Assembly: GCF_020991365.1 (NCBI RefSeq)
Contig: NZ_JAJLRA010000003.1
Location: forward strand, 310,001-374,000
Origin: Streptacidiphilus sp. ASG 303
GTDB taxonomy: Bacteria; Actinomycetota; Actinomycetes; Streptomycetales; Streptomycetaceae
Direction: 5' to 3'
Length of the DNA: 64,000 nt
The notes under the pieces are model-generated. The model had not been told where the DNA came from. It saw nothing but the letters and a program-made list of their open reading frames with translations, and did not search any database. The position numbers and the translations under genes are program-made. This document shows, one piece after another, positions 31,020 to 41,858 of the stretch. The number at the start of each line of letters is the position of its first letter. Position 1 is the first letter of the stretch.

Positions 31020-32639
31020 TCAGAAGAGCGCCGCGTCGACCACCCGGAGGACGAGCTGCGGGGCGGCCGAGAGAACGACCGCGGCGGCGGCGGTGAGCGC
31101 CACGGCAGCCGCCAGGGGGGCCGGGGTGCGCGGCGGCCGGGCCGCGGCGCCCTCGGCGCCGGCCTCGGGGGCGGGGGCCGGGGCGAACAGGCGGGCGGTC
31201 CAGGCCAGGTAGTAGTACAGCGCCACGACGACGTTGGCGGCCATGACGACCGCGAGCCAGCCGAGGCCCCCGTCGATCGCGGCGCGGAAGACCACGACCT
31301 TGGCGAAGACGCCGACCACGCCCGGCGGCAGGCCGGCCAGGCAGAGCAGGGCGAAGGCGAGCGCGAGGGCGGCGCCGGGGCGGCGGGAGAAGAGGCCGCG
31401 GTAGTCGTCGAGCCGGTTGCCGGGGGCGGTGCGGCCGACGGCGGCGACCACGGCGAAGGCGCCGAGGTTGACCACCGCGTAGACGAGGGCGTACGCGGCG
31501 GTGGCGCCCAGCGGGCTGCTGCCGCTGTGCCCGTACCCGGCGGCGGCGAGCGGCACCAGCAGGTACCCGGCCTGGGCGACGGAGGACCAGGCGAGGAGGC
31601 GGACCGCGCCGCGCGGGGCGTCGGGCCGCTGCCGGAGCGCGGCGGTGTTGCCGGCGGTCATGGTGGCGGCGGCGAGGACGGCCAGCAGCAGGCCCCAGGT
31701 GGGGGCGTAGGGGCGCAGGGCGAGGGTGGTGACCAGGGCGATCCCGGCGAGTCCGGCGGCCTTGGAGACGACCGACAGGTAGGCGGCGACGGGGACGGGG
31801 GCGCCGGTGTAGGTGTCGGGCAGCCAGAAGTGGAAGGGGACGGCGGCGACCTTGAAGGCGAAGCCGACGAGGGTGAGCGCGGCGCCGGCCTCGGCGAGGT
31901 GCCGCAGCTGCGCGGGGGCGCGGTCGAGGCCGTCGGCGAGGGCGGTGAGGTGGAGGGTGCCGCCGGCCGCGTAGAGGAAGCCGACGCCGAGCAGCATGAC
32001 CGCGGTGGCGGTGACGGAGGAGAGGAAGAACTTGAGGGCGGCCTCGCCGCCGAGGCGGTCGCGGCGCAGGCCGACCAGGGCGAAGGCGGGCAGCGAGACC
32101 GTCTCCAGGGCGACGACGAGGGTGGCGAGGTCGCGGGAGGCGGGGAGCAGGGCGGCCCCGGCGGCGCTGGAGAGCAGCAGGAACCAGTACTCGCCGCCGG
32201 GGAGGCGCTCCTCGTCGACGGTGTGCAGCGAGAGCAGCGCGGTGAGCAGGGCGCCGCCGAGGGCGATCAGCTGGAAGACCAGCGCGAAGTGGTCGGCGAC
32301 GTAGGAGCAGCCGGCGTTGTCGGTGGTGCCCGCTACGGTTTTCAGGCAGAAGGTGGCGCGGTCGCCGTGGCGCAGGGGGACGAGGGCGAGCAGGGCGAGG
32401 GCGAGGGCGGCCACGGTGCCCCAGCCGAGCAGCTGCTTGCGCCGGGCGGGCACGAAGAGGTCGGCGACCAGCACGGCGAGCGCGGCGACGGCGGCGACGA
32501 GCGGAGGGGCGATCGCGGTCCAGTCGACGGACTGGATGAGCGCGCCCGCGTGCGACACGGCGAGGTCGGTGAGGCTGAGCGTCTCGGTCATGGCGGGCTG
32601 CCCGGGGGTGGGAGTGGCGGGGAGGCTGGGGAGCGGCAC
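31020..32639 (-). CDS. nuoN: NADH-quinone oxidoreductase subunit N
   Basis: 539 residues from GTG 32639 (GGAGG 10 nt upstream); ATG 32591 is an alternative that would drop 16 residues. A proton-pumping antiporter-like subunit with about 14 transmembrane helices. The conserved core contains [19 protein letters not shown] and [20 protein letters not shown], with the key Lys in [19 protein letters not shown] and SVVSKAAGL. It is the last gene of the partial complex I operon and starts 3 bp from nuoM. Confidence 0.93.
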   Translation of the reverse strand: MPLPSLPATPTPGQPAMTETLSLTDLAVSHAGALIQSVDWTAIAPPLVAAVAALAVLVADLFVPARRKQLLGWGTVAALALALLALVPLRHGDRATFCLKTVAGTTDNAGCSYVADHFALVFQLIALGGALLTALLSLHTVDEERLPGGEYWFLLLSSAAGAALLPASRDLATLVVALETVSLPAFALVGLRRDRLGGEAALKFFLSSVTATAVMLLGVGFLYAAGGTLHLTALADGLDRAPAQLRHLAEAGAALTLVGFAFKVAAVPFHFWLPDTYTGAPVPVAAYLSVVSKAAGLAGIALVTTLALRPYAPTWGLLLAVLAAATMTAGNTAALRQRPDAPRGAVRLLAWSSVAQAGYLLVPLAAAGYGHSGSSPLGATAAYALVYAVVNLGAFAVVAAVGRTAPGNRLDDYRGLFSRRPGAALALAFALLCLAGLPPGVVGVFAKVVVFRAAIDGGLGWLAVVMAANVVVALYYYLAWTARLFAPAPAPEAGAEGAAARPPRTPAPLAAAVALTAAAAVVLSAAPQLVLRVVDAALF

Positions 32640-32642
32640 GGG

Positions 32643-34229
32643 TCAGCCGCCTCCGAGGAGGCTCTTGACCGCGGGGGCGGACAGGCCGAGGAGGACGGCG
32701 GGCCACAGCCCGGCGACGACGGTGAGGGCGGCGAGGGGGCTCCAGGCGGCGGCCTCGTAGCCCCGCACGTCGGCGAGGGGGGCGGTGGCGGGGACGGCGT
32801 CGGTGCGGGGGGCCTGCGCGGGGTCGCCCATGCAGACGCGGCGGACGACGGTGAGCAGGTAGGCGGCGGTGAGGAGGGTGCCGAGGCCCGCCAGGGCCAT
32901 GAAGACCAGGTACGCGGGGCGGGAGAGCCCGGCGGCGGGGTGGAAGGAGCCGAACATGGCGAGCAGCTCGCCCCAGAAGCCGGCCAGGCCGGGCAGTCCG
33001 AGGCTGGCGACGGCGGCGAAGGCGAGGAGGCCGCCGAGCCGGGGCGCGCGCCCGTAGAGGGCGGCGCCGGTGGCGGTGCCGGTCCCGGCGAGGCGGTCGA
33101 GGTCGGCGGTGCCGTACCGGTCCTTGACGGCGCCGACGAGGAAGAACAGCAGTCCGGTGATGAGGCCGTGGCCGATGTTGGCGAAGAGCGCGCCGTTGAC
33201 GCCGGTGGGGGTGAGGGTGGCGATGCCGAGCAGGACGAAGCCCATGTGGCCGACGGAGGAGTAGGCGATGAGCCGCTTGAGGTCGCCCCCGGCGCCGGGG
33301 CGGGCGAGGGCGAGGCAGACGAGGGAGCCGTAGACGATGCCGACGGCGGCGAGGGCGCCGAGGTAGGGCGCGAGGGCGGCGGCGCCGTCGGGGGTGGCGG
33401 GGAGCACGACGCGGACGAAGCCGTAGGTGCCCATCTTGAGGAGCACGCCGGCGAGCAGCACGGACCCGGCGGTGGGGGCGGCGGTGTGGGCGTCGGGCAG
33501 CCAGCTGTGCAGGGGCCACATCGGGGCCTTGACGGCGAGGCCGAGGCCGATGGCGAGGGCGGCGGTGACCTGGGTGGTGCGGGAGAGGCCGTCGCCGTGG
33601 CGGGCGGCGAGCGCGATCATGTCGAAGGTGCCGGCCTCGCTGCCGAGCAGGAGCAGGCCGAGCAGCATGACGGCGGAGCCGAGCAGCGTGTAGAGGATGA
33701 AGCGGTTGGCGGCGGGGCCGCGCCCCTCCCCGCCCCAGCGGGCGATGAGGAAGTACATGGGGATGAGCACGACCTCGAAGGCGAGGAAGAAGAGCAGCAG
33801 GTCGAGCACGGCGAAGGTGCCGAGCATCCCGACCTCGAGGAGGAGCAGCAGGCCGGTGAAGGCGAGCGGGGAGGGGGTGCCGGGGCCGTCGGGGAGGCGG
33901 CGGGTCGAGTACAGCGCGCAGAGGAAGGTGAGCAGCGCGGTGAGGACGAGCAGCGGCAGGGAGACGCCGTCGACGCCGAGGTGGAGCCGCACGTCGAGGG
34001 CGGGGATCCAGCGGACGTCGGTGACGGCCTGCATGCGGCCGGGGTCGCCGTGGTCGAAGCCCGCCGCGAGGGCGACGGCGAGGAGCAGCACCAGGCCGGT
34101 GACGGCGGTGCCGAAGCGCAGGGCGCGGCGGCCGCGGACCTCCGGGTCGGCGCCGAAGGCGCGCGGGGCGAGGGTGGCGGCGGCACCGAGCAGCGGCAGC
34201 AGGAGGAGGGCGATGAGGACGGCGTTCAC
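32643..34229 (-). CDS. nuoM: NADH-quinone oxidoreductase subunit M
   Basis: 528 residues from GTG 34229. An antiporter-like complex I subunit. Diagnostic parts: LHLGVDGVSLPLLVLTALLT, FEVVLIPMYFLIARWGGEGR with the proton-channel Glu, GLGLAVKAPMWPLHSWLPDA with the conserved Lys, and YSSVGHMGFVLLGI. About 14 transmembrane helices. It lies 55 bp after nuoL and 3 bp before nuoN. Confidence 0.94.
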   Translation of the reverse strand: MNAVLIALLLLPLLGAAATLAPRAFGADPEVRGRRALRFGTAVTGLVLLLAVALAAGFDHGDPGRMQAVTDVRWIPALDVRLHLGVDGVSLPLLVLTALLTFLCALYSTRRLPDGPGTPSPLAFTGLLLLLEVGMLGTFAVLDLLLFFLAFEVVLIPMYFLIARWGGEGRGPAANRFILYTLLGSAVMLLGLLLLGSEAGTFDMIALAARHGDGLSRTTQVTAALAIGLGLAVKAPMWPLHSWLPDAHTAAPTAGSVLLAGVLLKMGTYGFVRVVLPATPDGAAALAPYLGALAAVGIVYGSLVCLALARPGAGGDLKRLIAYSSVGHMGFVLLGIATLTPTGVNGALFANIGHGLITGLLFFLVGAVKDRYGTADLDRLAGTGTATGAALYGRAPRLGGLLAFAAVASLGLPGLAGFWGELLAMFGSFHPAAGLSRPAYLVFMALAGLGTLLTAAYLLTVVRRVCMGDPAQAPRTDAVPATAPLADVRGYEAAAWSPLAALTVVAGLWPAVLLGLSAPAVKSLLGGG

Positions 34230-34284
34230 CGGGCGGTCTCCGTGAGGGGGGCTGGTGCTGCGGGCGCGGTGGCGGGGCGGCCGG

Positions 34285-36417
34285 TCATGTGCCCACCGCC
34301 ACGGCGACGGCGAGGACGACGGCCCCGGCGAGCAGGGCGCCGAGGTAGGCCTGGGCGTTGCCGTTCTGGGCGCGGCGGACGGCGGCGCCGAGCAGGCGGG
34401 CGCCGAGGCCGCTGCCCTGGACGTAGCCCTCGACGACCTCGCGGTCGAGGAAGCGGGCCAGGCGTGCGGCGGCGGCGGTCGGGGCGGCGAAGACCGCGGC
34501 GTAGAGCCGGTCGAGGCCGAAGCCGCGGGTGGCCGGGGTGAGGAGGGGCCCGAGCAGGGTGCGGGCCGGGTCGGGGGTGAGGGCGACGGCTTCGGCGGCG
34601 GCGATCGCGGCGTCGATGGCCTCGTGGGTGGGCGGGGCGCCGGCGGGCCGGGCCGGGGGGAGGTCGGCGGCGAGGTCGGCCGGGGTCTCCTCGGGGGCGG
34701 CCTGGGTGCCCGCGGGGCGGACGGCGTGTTCGGCGGCGGCGCGCTCCAGGGCGGTGTTGGCGGCGTCGGCCTGGGCCCGGGCGACCTGCCGGGAGGCGGC
34801 GCGCCAGGCGGTGTACGCCACGAGGACGCCGGCGGCGGCGAGGCCGGTGCCGAGGACGGCGGTGTCGGAGGAGGGGCGCAGCGATCCCCCGTCGAGGAGG
34901 GAGGGCAGCCAGTCGGTGCGCAGGCCCGCGACGCCGAAGGCGAGGGTGGGGACGGCGAGCACCCACAGCGGCCAGCGCATGGCGTGCGGCTCGGCGGCGC
35001 GGCCGCCGGCCGCGTCGTCGGGGGCGAGGGCGGACACGACGGGGCGGGCGGCGGGCGCGTGGAAGGCCAGCAGCCAGAGCCGGGTGGCGTAGGCGCCGGT
35101 GAGCAGGGCGGTGACCGCTCCGGCGACGAGGACGATCCAGCCCGCGGCGGCGGGGACGGCGTCGGCGGGGCCGAGGCCGCGGGTGAGGGCCTCGCCGGTG
35201 GCGGCGTGCTCGGCGGCGGTGAGCACCGACTCCTTGGTGAAGAAGCCGGTGAGGGGCGGCAGGCCGACGAGGGCGACCAGGCCGATGCCCATCGTCCAGG
35301 AGGCGTCGGGGACGCGGCGGCGCAGCCCGGGCATGCGGGACATGGCGGTGAGCGAGTTGGTGTGCGCGGCGTGGATGACGACGCCGGCGGCGAGGAAGAG
35401 CAGCGCCTTGAAGAAGCCGTGGCCGAGGAGGTGGAAGACGGCTGCGTCGCGGTCGCCGGAGGCGAGGGCGCCGGCCATGTAGCCGAGCTGGCCGACGGTG
35501 GAGTAGGCGAGGACGCGCTTGAGGTCGTCCTGGGCGAGGGCGCACAGGCCGGAGCCGACCATGGTGACGGCGGCCAGGACGGCCAGGACGACGAGCGCGG
35601 CGGCGGAGAGCAGGAAGACCGGGAGGAGGCGGGCGACCAGGTAGATGCCGGCGGCGACCATGGTCGCGGCGTGGATCAGCGCGGAGACCGGGGTGGGGCC
35701 GGCCATGGCATCGGGCAGCCAGGTGTGGAGCGGGAACTGGGCGGACTTGCCGGCGACGCCGGCGAGGAGCAGCAGCGCCACCAGGGTGGGGTGGCCGAGG
35801 TGCCCGTGGGCGGCGGCGTCCAGGACGCCGCTGATGCGGAAGGTGCCGGCGTCGGCGCCGAGGGCGAAGAGGCCGAAGAGGAACGGCACGTCGCCGAGCT
35901 TGGTGACGAGGAACGCCTTGAGGGAGGCGGAGCGGGCGTCCGCGGTCTCCCAGTGGTGGCCGATGAGGAAGTAGGAGCAGATGCCCATGACCTCCCAGCC
36001 GACCAGCAGCACGATGAGGTCGCCGGAGTAGACGACGAGCATCATCGCGGCGGTGAAGAGGGAGACCAGGGCCGCGTAGGAGGGGTAGCGGGGGTCGTCG
36101 CGCAGGTAGGCGGTGGAGTACACCTGCACGCAGGTGGCGACGGTGCCGACCAGCACGGCGATGGCGGTGGCCAGCCCGTCGAGGTGGATCGCGAGGTCGA
36201 TCGCGGGGCCGCCGGTGGGGGTGAGCCGGGTGGCGGCGTCCAGGGTGCGGCCGGTGCCGAGGTCGAGGGCGACCAGCAGGGCGAGGACGGCGGAGGCGGC
36301 GACGGGGAGGACGGCGAGCGGCCGGACGAATCCGGGCGCGCGGCGGCCCGCGGCGAGGCCGGCTGCGGCGCCGAGCGCGGGCAGCGCGGGGACGAGCGCG
36401 GCGAGGGTGACGGTCAT
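34285..36417 (-). CDS. nuoL: NADH-quinone oxidoreductase subunit L
   Basis: 710 residues from ATG 36417 (ATGA overlap with nuoK). Antiporter-like subunit: [59 protein letters not shown] and [17 protein letters not shown] hydrophilic Ala/Glu/Pro-rich insert of about 80 residues (~555-635) precedes the C-terminal amphipathic region, which is longer than in ordinary NuoL. The lateral helix segment [15 protein letters not shown] follows. Confidence 0.93.
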   Translation of the reverse strand: MTVTLAALVPALPALGAAAGLAAGRRAPGFVRPLAVLPVAASAVLALLVALDLGTGRTLDAATRLTPTGGPAIDLAIHLDGLATAIAVLVGTVATCVQVYSTAYLRDDPRYPSYAALVSLFTAAMMLVVYSGDLIVLLVGWEVMGICSYFLIGHHWETADARSASLKAFLVTKLGDVPFLFGLFALGADAGTFRISGVLDAAAHGHLGHPTLVALLLLAGVAGKSAQFPLHTWLPDAMAGPTPVSALIHAATMVAAGIYLVARLLPVFLLSAAALVVLAVLAAVTMVGSGLCALAQDDLKRVLAYSTVGQLGYMAGALASGDRDAAVFHLLGHGFFKALLFLAAGVVIHAAHTNSLTAMSRMPGLRRRVPDASWTMGIGLVALVGLPPLTGFFTKESVLTAAEHAATGEALTRGLGPADAVPAAAGWIVLVAGAVTALLTGAYATRLWLLAFHAPAARPVVSALAPDDAAGGRAAEPHAMRWPLWVLAVPTLAFGVAGLRTDWLPSLLDGGSLRPSSDTAVLGTGLAAAGVLVAYTAWRAASRQVARAQADAANTALERAAAEHAVRPAGTQAAPEETPADLAADLPPARPAGAPPTHEAIDAAIAAAEAVALTPDPARTLLGPLLTPATRGFGLDRLYAAVFAAPTAAAARLARFLDREVVEGYVQGSGLGARLLGAAVRRAQNGNAQAYLGALLAGAVVLAVAVAVGT

Positions 36418-36815
36418 GCGGCGGCCCGGCCCTTCTCCTGGTCGGCGGCCCGGGAGGGGCCGGGGTGCCCGGCGGGGAGGGCGTCGTCGGCGCCGTCGGC
36501 GGGTTCGGCGTTCTCGGCGAGGTCGCGGAGCCGGTCCACGTCGGCGGTGCCGCGGTTGCGGAAGACCATGAGGACGACGGCGAGGCCGAGGCCGATCTCG
36601 GCCGCGGCGACGGTGATGGTGAACAGGGTGAGCGCCTGGCCGGCGTGGAGGGTGTCGCGGAGCCAGACGTCGAAGGCCACCAGGTTCAGGTTGACGGCGT
36701 TCAGCATCAGCTCGACGGACATCAGCACGAGGACGGCGTTGCGCCGCGCGAGCACGCCGTAGACGCCGACGCTGAAGAGCAGGACGGCGAGGACGGCGGG
36801 ATAGGCGAGGTGCAT
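36414..36815 (-). CDS. nuoK: NADH-quinone oxidoreductase subunit K
   Basis: 133 residues from ATG 36815. Three transmembrane helices with the conserved Glu residues: [20 protein letters not shown] and [20 protein letters not shown]. It has an extra hydrophilic tail of about 35 residues. Its stop overlaps the nuoL start. Confidence 0.93.
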   Translation of the reverse strand: MHLAYPAVLAVLLFSVGVYGVLARRNAVLVLMSVELMLNAVNLNLVAFDVWLRDTLHAGQALTLFTITVAAAEIGLGLAVVLMVFRNRGTADVDRLRDLAENAEPADGADDALPAGHPGPSRAADQEKGRAAA

Positions 36816-36821
36816 CGGCGG

Positions 36822-37565
36822 TCAGCGCTCCTGCGGGGGTGTCGCGGGGTTCGTCGCGGGGTTCGCGGAGGTCCCGGGGGCGGCGGGGGTCGCGGTCGGG
36901 GCGACCGGGGCGGCCGGGGTCCGGCGGGCAGCCGAGACGGCCCGACCGGGCCGGGGGCGGGGCGGGCGCGGCGGGGTGCGGTCCCCGTCGCGGCGGGAGA
37001 GCACGATGGCGCCGACCAGGGCGGCGAGGAGGAGGACGGAGAGCGCCTCGAAGGGCAGCACCCAGTGCCGGAACAGGCTGGACCCGGTCGCCCTCGCGCT
37101 GCCGGTCCCGGCGTCCAGGTCGACCCAGGTGGTGCGGAAGGCGTCGACGACGAGGGTGACCAGGGTGGCGGCCGCGGCCGCGGCCGTGCCGAGGGCGACG
37201 GGGCGGTTGCGCGAGTCGGCGTCCGGCGAGCGCCCGATGGGCGCCCTGGTCAGCATCAGGCCGAAGAGGACGAGCACGACGACGGACCCGATGTAGATGA
37301 GGACCTGCACCCAGGCGATGAACTCGGCGGTGAGGAGGAGGAACTCGACGGCGAGGCCGCCGAGCGCCACCACCAGCCACAGGGCGGCGTGGACGAGCTG
37401 CCGGGTGGTGACGGAGAGCACGGCGGCGCCGAGGACGGCGAGGCCGACCAGGACGAAGACGATCTCGACCCCGGTCGGGGACAGGAAGGAGTGGCCCTGG
37501 GACGAGAGGGAGCCGGCGGCGAGGGGTCCGGCGGCGAGGCCGGGGCCGAGGACGGGGGCGGTCAC
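36822..37565 (-). CDS. nuoJ: NADH-quinone oxidoreductase subunit J
   Basis: 247 residues from GTG 37565 (GTGA overlap with nuoI). Five hydrophobic helices with [40 protein letters not shown] and [10 protein letters not shown], which is the NuoJ pattern including the flexible Gly-rich helix 3. It has a Pro/Ala/Thr-rich C-terminal tail of ~50 residues not needed for the fold. Confidence 0.92.
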   Translation of the reverse strand: MTAPVLGPGLAAGPLAAGSLSSQGHSFLSPTGVEIVFVLVGLAVLGAAVLSVTTRQLVHAALWLVVALGGLAVEFLLLTAEFIAWVQVLIYIGSVVVLVLFGLMLTRAPIGRSPDADSRNRPVALGTAAAAAATLVTLVVDAFRTTWVDLDAGTGSARATGSSLFRHWVLPFEALSVLLLAALVGAIVLSRRDGDRTPPRPPRPRPGRAVSAARRTPAAPVAPTATPAAPGTSANPATNPATPPQER

Positions 37566-38167
37566 GAGTCCTGCTGCTCCTCTGCGCTGTCCGGGGACGG
37601 GGACACGGCGGCGGGCGCCGCAGCGGCCTCCCGCGCCGCGGCGGCCGCGGCCGCCTGCTTGTCCGCGGTCTTGCGGGCGGCGGCGACCTCCTTGGGCTCC
37701 TCGGCCGCGGGGTCCAGGGCGGGCGGGGCGGGGACGGTCCACATCCACTCGCGCAGCCGGTCCCGCTCATGGGTCAGCTCGTGGATGTCGGTCTCGGCGT
37801 ACTCGAACTCCGGCGACCAGAAGAGGGCGTCGAAGGGGCAGACCTCGATGCAGATCCCGCAGTACATGCAGAGCGAGAAGTCGATGGCGAAGCGGTCGAG
37901 CACGTTGCGGGTGCGGGCCCGCGCGCCGGGGTCGGCGGCGGGCAGCGTCTCCTTGTGGGAGTCGATGTAGATGCACCAGTCCGGGCACTCACGGGCGCAG
38001 AGCATGCAGACCGTGCAGTTCTCCTCCAGCAGCCCGATCACACCGCGGCTGCGGGGCGGCAGCTCCGGCTGGACATCCGGGTACTGCGCGGTGACGGACC
38101 TGCGGGTCATCGTCCGCAGGGTCACGGCCAGGCCCTTGGCCAGGCCGCGGCCGGGGAGGGGGGCCAT
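37562..38167 (-). CDS. nuoI: NADH-quinone oxidoreductase subunit I (2x 4Fe-4S)
   Basis: 201 residues from ATG 38167, overlapping the nuoH stop by one base. Two ferredoxin motifs: [15 protein letters not shown] at ~51 and [15 protein letters not shown] at ~98, each binding a 4Fe-4S cluster. In complete complex I, NuoI passes electrons toward NuoB. The tail is Ala/Glu-rich and low complexity. Confidence 0.94.
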   Translation of the reverse strand: MAPLPGRGLAKGLAVTLRTMTRRSVTAQYPDVQPELPPRSRGVIGLLEENCTVCMLCARECPDWCIYIDSHKETLPAADPGARARTRNVLDRFAIDFSLCMYCGICIEVCPFDALFWSPEFEYAETDIHELTHERDRLREWMWTVPAPPALDPAAEEPKEVAAARKTADKQAAAAAAAREAAAAPAAVSPSPDSAEEQQDS

Positions 38168-39126
38168 CAGGAGATCACCACCTTGACGACGCCGGTGAGG
38201 GCGAGCTGGGCGAGGGAGAGCGGGATGAGGACGGTCCAGGCGAACCGCATCAGCTGGTCCTCGCGCAGCCGGGGGTAGGTCACGCGCAGCCAGATCACCA
38301 CGAAGGCCAGGGCGAAGGTCTTGAGCAGCGTCCACAGCCAGCCCAGGCCGTCGGAGAACGGCCCGTGCCAGCCGCCCAGGAACAGCACGGTGGTCAGCGC
38401 GCAGAGGACGAGGATGCCCGCGTACTCGGAGAGGAGGAAGAGGGCGAACCGCAGTCCGGTGTACTCGGTGTAGGCGCCGAAGATGATCTCGGAGTCGGCG
38501 ACCGGCATGTCGAACGGGGGGCGCTGCAGCTCGGCGAGGCCCGCCGTGAAGAAGACGAACCCGCCGACGACCTGCCACGGCACCCACCACCAGTGGAAGG
38601 CGTCGACGATGCCGGACAGGGAGAGCGTGCCCGCCGCCATGGCCACCGAGGCGGCGGCGAGCAGCATCGGCAGCTCGTACGACATCAGCTGGGCGGCGGT
38701 GCGGATGCCGCCGAGGAGGGAGAACTTGTTGGCGGACGCCCAGCCGGCCATCAGCGACCCGAGGACGCCGACGCCCATCACGGCGAGGACGAAGAAGAGG
38801 CCCGCGTCGACCGCCTGGCCGACGAGGCCGTGCGGTCCGACCGGGATCGCGATCAGCACGACCAGGTACGGCAGCAGGGCGACGGCCGGGGCCAGCTGGA
38901 AGACGCGGCGGTCCGCCTCGGCGGGGACCACGTCCTCCTTCTGCGCGAACTTCACGCCGTCGGCGACGAGCTGGGCCCAGCCGTGGAAGCCGCCGGCGTA
39001 CATCGGCCCCAGGCGGCCCTGCATGTGGGCCATCACCTTGTGCTCGGTCTGGCCGATGACCAGGGGGAACACCAGGAACACGGCGAGGACGGCGACGCAG
39101 CGGAGCAGCGCGTCGAGCAGGGTCAT
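38167..39126 (-). CDS. nuoH: NADH-quinone oxidoreductase subunit H
   Basis: 319 residues from ATG 39126 (ATGA overlap with nuoC). Quinone-site membrane subunit with eight transmembrane helices: [74 protein letters not shown] and [17 protein letters not shown]. These are the conserved loops around the quinone tunnel. Confidence 0.95.
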   Translation of the reverse strand: MTLLDALLRCVAVLAVFLVFPLVIGQTEHKVMAHMQGRLGPMYAGGFHGWAQLVADGVKFAQKEDVVPAEADRRVFQLAPAVALLPYLVVLIAIPVGPHGLVGQAVDAGLFFVLAVMGVGVLGSLMAGWASANKFSLLGGIRTAAQLMSYELPMLLAAASVAMAAGTLSLSGIVDAFHWWWVPWQVVGGFVFFTAGLAELQRPPFDMPVADSEIIFGAYTEYTGLRFALFLLSEYAGILVLCALTTVLFLGGWHGPFSDGLGWLWTLLKTFALAFVVIWLRVTYPRLREDQLMRFAWTVLIPLSLAQLALTGVVKVVIS

Positions 39127-40331
39127 GCGCTGTCTCCGTCCGGGCGGGATGCGGGGTCGGGGCGGGATGCGGGGTCGGGGCGGGATGCGGGGTCGGGGCG
39201 GGAATCGGCCTCGGGGTGCGGGGCGTCGGAGGCGGCGGGGTCGCCGCCGGCGCCGGTGCCCTCCGGGGCGTCGGCCTCGGCCGTGTCCTCCGCACCGGCA
39301 GGGGTGCGGGGTGCGCCGGGGATGCCGGGCGCGGCGGGCCCGGGGGCGGCCTGCGGCGCCGGGCCGGGCTGCGGGGCTGCGGGGACTCCGGGCTCGGCCG
39401 GGGCATCCGGGACCGCGGGGTCCACCGGGGGCCGGGGCACCCGGGGTTCCACGGGGGTCGCGGGCGGCTCCGAGGCGGTCGCGGGCGGCTCCGAGGCGGT
39501 CTGCCAGGGCGCGTCCGGCGTGCGGCGGCGCTCCCGGCGGGGGGCGGCGTCGCCGTCGGCCTGGGTCGCAGGCCCGGCGGCCGGGGCCGCCTGGCTGGCG
39601 GAGCCCTCGCTGACGCTGCGGGCGCGGCGGGGGCGGTCCGCCCGTACCGGCCGCTCGCCCGGCGCTGCGGCGCCGGCCGCGCCTGCGGCGGCGCGTCCCG
39701 CGGCACCCGCCCGGGCACCGCGGGCGGGCCGCTCGGGGGCCGGGGGCAGGGTGCCCTTGAGCGGTCCCCACTCGTTGGGGTCGGGCACGCCGGGCGGCAG
39801 CATCCGGCGGCGGCCCGCCGCCTGGCCCTCGCCGTGGTCGCTCTCGCCGGGCTCCTTGGCGCCCGGCCACGCCTTGGCGACCCGGGCGGCGAGCACGAAC
39901 TCCTTGCGCAGCGGGTGGCCCTCGAAGCCGTCGGGCAGCAGGAGCGTCGCCAGGCCGGGGTGGCCGGTGAAGCCGATGCCGAACATCTCGTGGGTCTCCC
40001 GCTCGTGCCAGCCCGCACCGGCGTAGACGCCGGTGGCGGTCGGCAGGGAGGCGGCGTCGCGCGGCACGCGGGTGCGCAGCAGCAGGTGGCGGACGGGGGC
40101 CGCCCCGCCGACGGCGGCGAGGTGGGCGACGACGGAGAAGCCCTCCGCCAGCTCGTCCACCGCGCTCAGCCAGTCGAAGTAGGCGAGGCCGAGGGTGTCG
40201 CGGGCGGCGGTGAGGGCGTCGGTCCAGTGCTCGGCGGGGACGTCCACAGTGAGCAGCTCGTAGGTCTCCTCGGCGGTGGCCCACGGTCCGACGGCGGCGG
40301 CCACCTCCTCCGGGGTGCGCTCGCGGGTCAC
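39123..40331 (-). CDS. nuoC: NADH-quinone oxidoreductase subunit C with long Pro-rich tail
   Basis: 402 residues from GTG 40331 (GTGA overlap with nuoB). Residues ~1-165 are the 30-kDa subunit domain, with [18 protein letters not shown] and the hallmark [20 protein letters not shown], then [17 protein letters not shown]. About 220 further residues are Pro/Ala/Arg/Glu-rich and probably disordered, ending in three RPDPAS repeats. NuoC usually stops soon after the hallmark. The tail resembles a linker without the NuoD domain attached, and no nuoD gene follows. Confidence 0.92.
   Translation of the reverse strand: MTRERTPEEVAAAVGPWATAEETYELLTVDVPAEHWTDALTAARDTLGLAYFDWLSAVDELAEGFSVVAHLAAVGGAAPVRHLLLRTRVPRDAASLPTATGVYAGAGWHERETHEMFGIGFTGHPGLATLLLPDGFEGHPLRKEFVLAARVAKAWPGAKEPGESDHGEGQAAGRRRMLPPGVPDPNEWGPLKGTLPPAPERPARGARAGAAGRAAAGAAGAAAPGERPVRADRPRRARSVSEGSASQAAPAAGPATQADGDAAPRRERRRTPDAPWQTASEPPATASEPPATPVEPRVPRPPVDPAVPDAPAEPGVPAAPQPGPAPQAAPGPAAPGIPGAPRTPAGAEDTAEADAPEGTGAGGDPAASDAPHPEADSRPDPASRPDPASRPDPASRPDGDSA
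39145..39198 (-). repeat. 18-bp tandem repeat at nuoC 3' end
   Basis: Three identical head-to-tail 18-bp units (39145-39162, 39163-39180, 39181-39198) encode the RPDPAS repeats at the NuoC C-terminus. Confidence 0.9.
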
Positions 40332-41086
40332 CGGTCCGCTCCGGACCGCGGGGCGCCGGACGCGCCGGCGGCGGGGCCGGACCCCGGGCCGCCGACCAGC
40401 GGGCGGCGCAGCGCCGCGTCCGGGACGCGGGGGGCGGCCGGTGCGGCGTCGGGGCCGTCGGCGTACCGCTCGGCGAGCGACTCGCCGGCGATCTTCTCCT
40501 GGAGCTTGAGGATGCCCTGGAGCAGTGCCTCCGGCCGCGGCGGGCAGCCGGGCACGTAGACGTCCACGGGGATGATCTGGTCGACGCCCTTGGTCACGGC
40601 GTAGGAGTCCCAGTAGGGGCCGCCGGAGTTGGAGCAGGCGCCGAAGGAGATGACGTACTTGGGCTCGGGCATCTGCTCGTAGAGGCGCTTGACCGCGGGC
40701 GCCATCTTGTCGGTGACGGTGCCGGAGACGATCATCAGGTCGGCCTGGCGGGGCCCGGGGGCGAAGGGGATGACGCCCATGCGGATGAAGTCGTGCTTGG
40801 CCATCGAGGCCGCGATGAACTCGATGGCGCAGCAGGCCAGGCCGAAGTTGAAGCACCACAGGCTGTAGCGGCGGCCCCAGTTGAGGACGACCTTGACCGG
40901 GTCGGGCGCGAGCCGGGCCAGCGGGCCGAGGCGGCGCTGCTCGACGGCGGCGCCGGGCCGGGCGGGGTCCGGGATGCCGAGCGGCACCGGGCCGCCGGCC
41001 GGAGCACCGTGGCCGTGGCCGTGGCCGGCGCTGTGGCCGCCGGAGGTCCCGGAGGTCCCGGAGGTGCGGACGGGGGTCACGTCCAT
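40328..41086 (-). CDS. nuoB: NADH-quinone oxidoreductase subunit B
   Basis: 252 residues from ATG 41086, overlapping nuoA by 10 bp. The N-terminal ~30 residues are Gly/Ser/His-rich ([10 protein letters not shown]). The core has the N2 cluster ligands: the adjacent Cys pair in [14 protein letters not shown] at ~79, a Cys in [13 protein letters not shown] and one in [15 protein letters not shown]. The C-terminus is an Ala/Pro/Gly-rich extension. Confidence 0.94.
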   Translation of the reverse strand: MDVTPVRTSGTSGTSGGHSAGHGHGHGAPAGGPVPLGIPDPARPGAAVEQRRLGPLARLAPDPVKVVLNWGRRYSLWCFNFGLACCAIEFIAASMAKHDFIRMGVIPFAPGPRQADLMIVSGTVTDKMAPAVKRLYEQMPEPKYVISFGACSNSGGPYWDSYAVTKGVDQIIPVDVYVPGCPPRPEALLQGILKLQEKIAGESLAERYADGPDAAPAAPRVPDAALRRPLVGGPGSGPAAGASGAPRSGADR

Positions 41087-41526
41087 GCCAGGACGCCCTT
41101 CTTCCAGGCGTAGAGCAGGCCGACGGCGAGGAACCCGATGAAGACGAACATCTCCACCAGCGTCCCGGCGCCGTAGCCGGGGGCGGCGAAGACGGTGGCC
41201 CACGGGAAGAGGTAGATGGCGTCCACCGCGAAGATCACGTAGAGGAAGGCGTAGACGTAGTAGCGGATGTGGGTCTGGGCCCAGCCCTCCCCCACCGGGT
41301 CCACGCCGCACTCGTAGGCGAGCAGCTTCTCCGGCGTGGGCACCACCGGCCGCATGAGCCGGTTGGCCGTGAACGCGACGGTGACGAAGAGCACGCCGAC
41401 GACGGCCAGCAGCCCGACCGCGGCGTAGGCGTCGAAGTAGCCGCCGTCCCTCGCCGGGCCGTCCGCCGACGCGGCGGCCCACTGCGCGAGCCGCCCCACC
41501 GTGCGGGGCGCCTGCGTTGCCTCCAT
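41077..41526 (-). CDS. nuoA: NADH-quinone oxidoreductase subunit A
   Basis: 149 residues from ATG 41526. Three transmembrane helices and the family loop [20 protein letters not shown], then [20 protein letters not shown] with the conserved acidic residues. First gene of the nuoABCHIJKLMN operon. The promoter must lie in 41527-41858, shared with the divergent sensor kinase. Confidence 0.94.
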   Translation of the reverse strand: MEATQAPRTVGRLAQWAAASADGPARDGGYFDAYAAVGLLAVVGVLFVTVAFTANRLMRPVVPTPEKLLAYECGVDPVGEGWAQTHIRYYVYAFLYVIFAVDAIYLFPWATVFAAPGYGAGTLVEMFVFIGFLAVGLLYAWKKGVLAWT

Positions 41527-41858
41527 GATCGGTGTCCCTCGGTGTCCCTTTACGCAGCCATGACGTTCCGTACGCCTGGGAGTCTAGGTGCACCCGGCCC
41601 CGGGCCGTGAACCCCTCCCGAGGTGCGGGACGGCGGGGGTCCGGCGGTGCGGCGCGCGGAGGCGCACGGGGGCCTCCCCGCCCGGGCCTGCGGAGGCCCC
41701 GGGCCCGCCCGGGGGGGTGGGGCTGTCCCCCCCGGCGGACCGGGCGGCCACCCCATGGCCCCCCGCGCCTCCGGGACGGCAGGCTGGAGCTGTCGGGGTC
41801 GCTGGGCGCGGGCCGGGGGCCGGGCAGCGGGGACCGGGCGGATCGGAGGAGAGAGGAC

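Noticed and set aside
30669-34541. Very long plus-strand open frame (over 1,200 codons)
   Set aside because: It is antisense to htpX, nuoN and nuoM, whose families are certain; the product is low-complexity Gly/Glu/Ala from GC-rich third-position bias.
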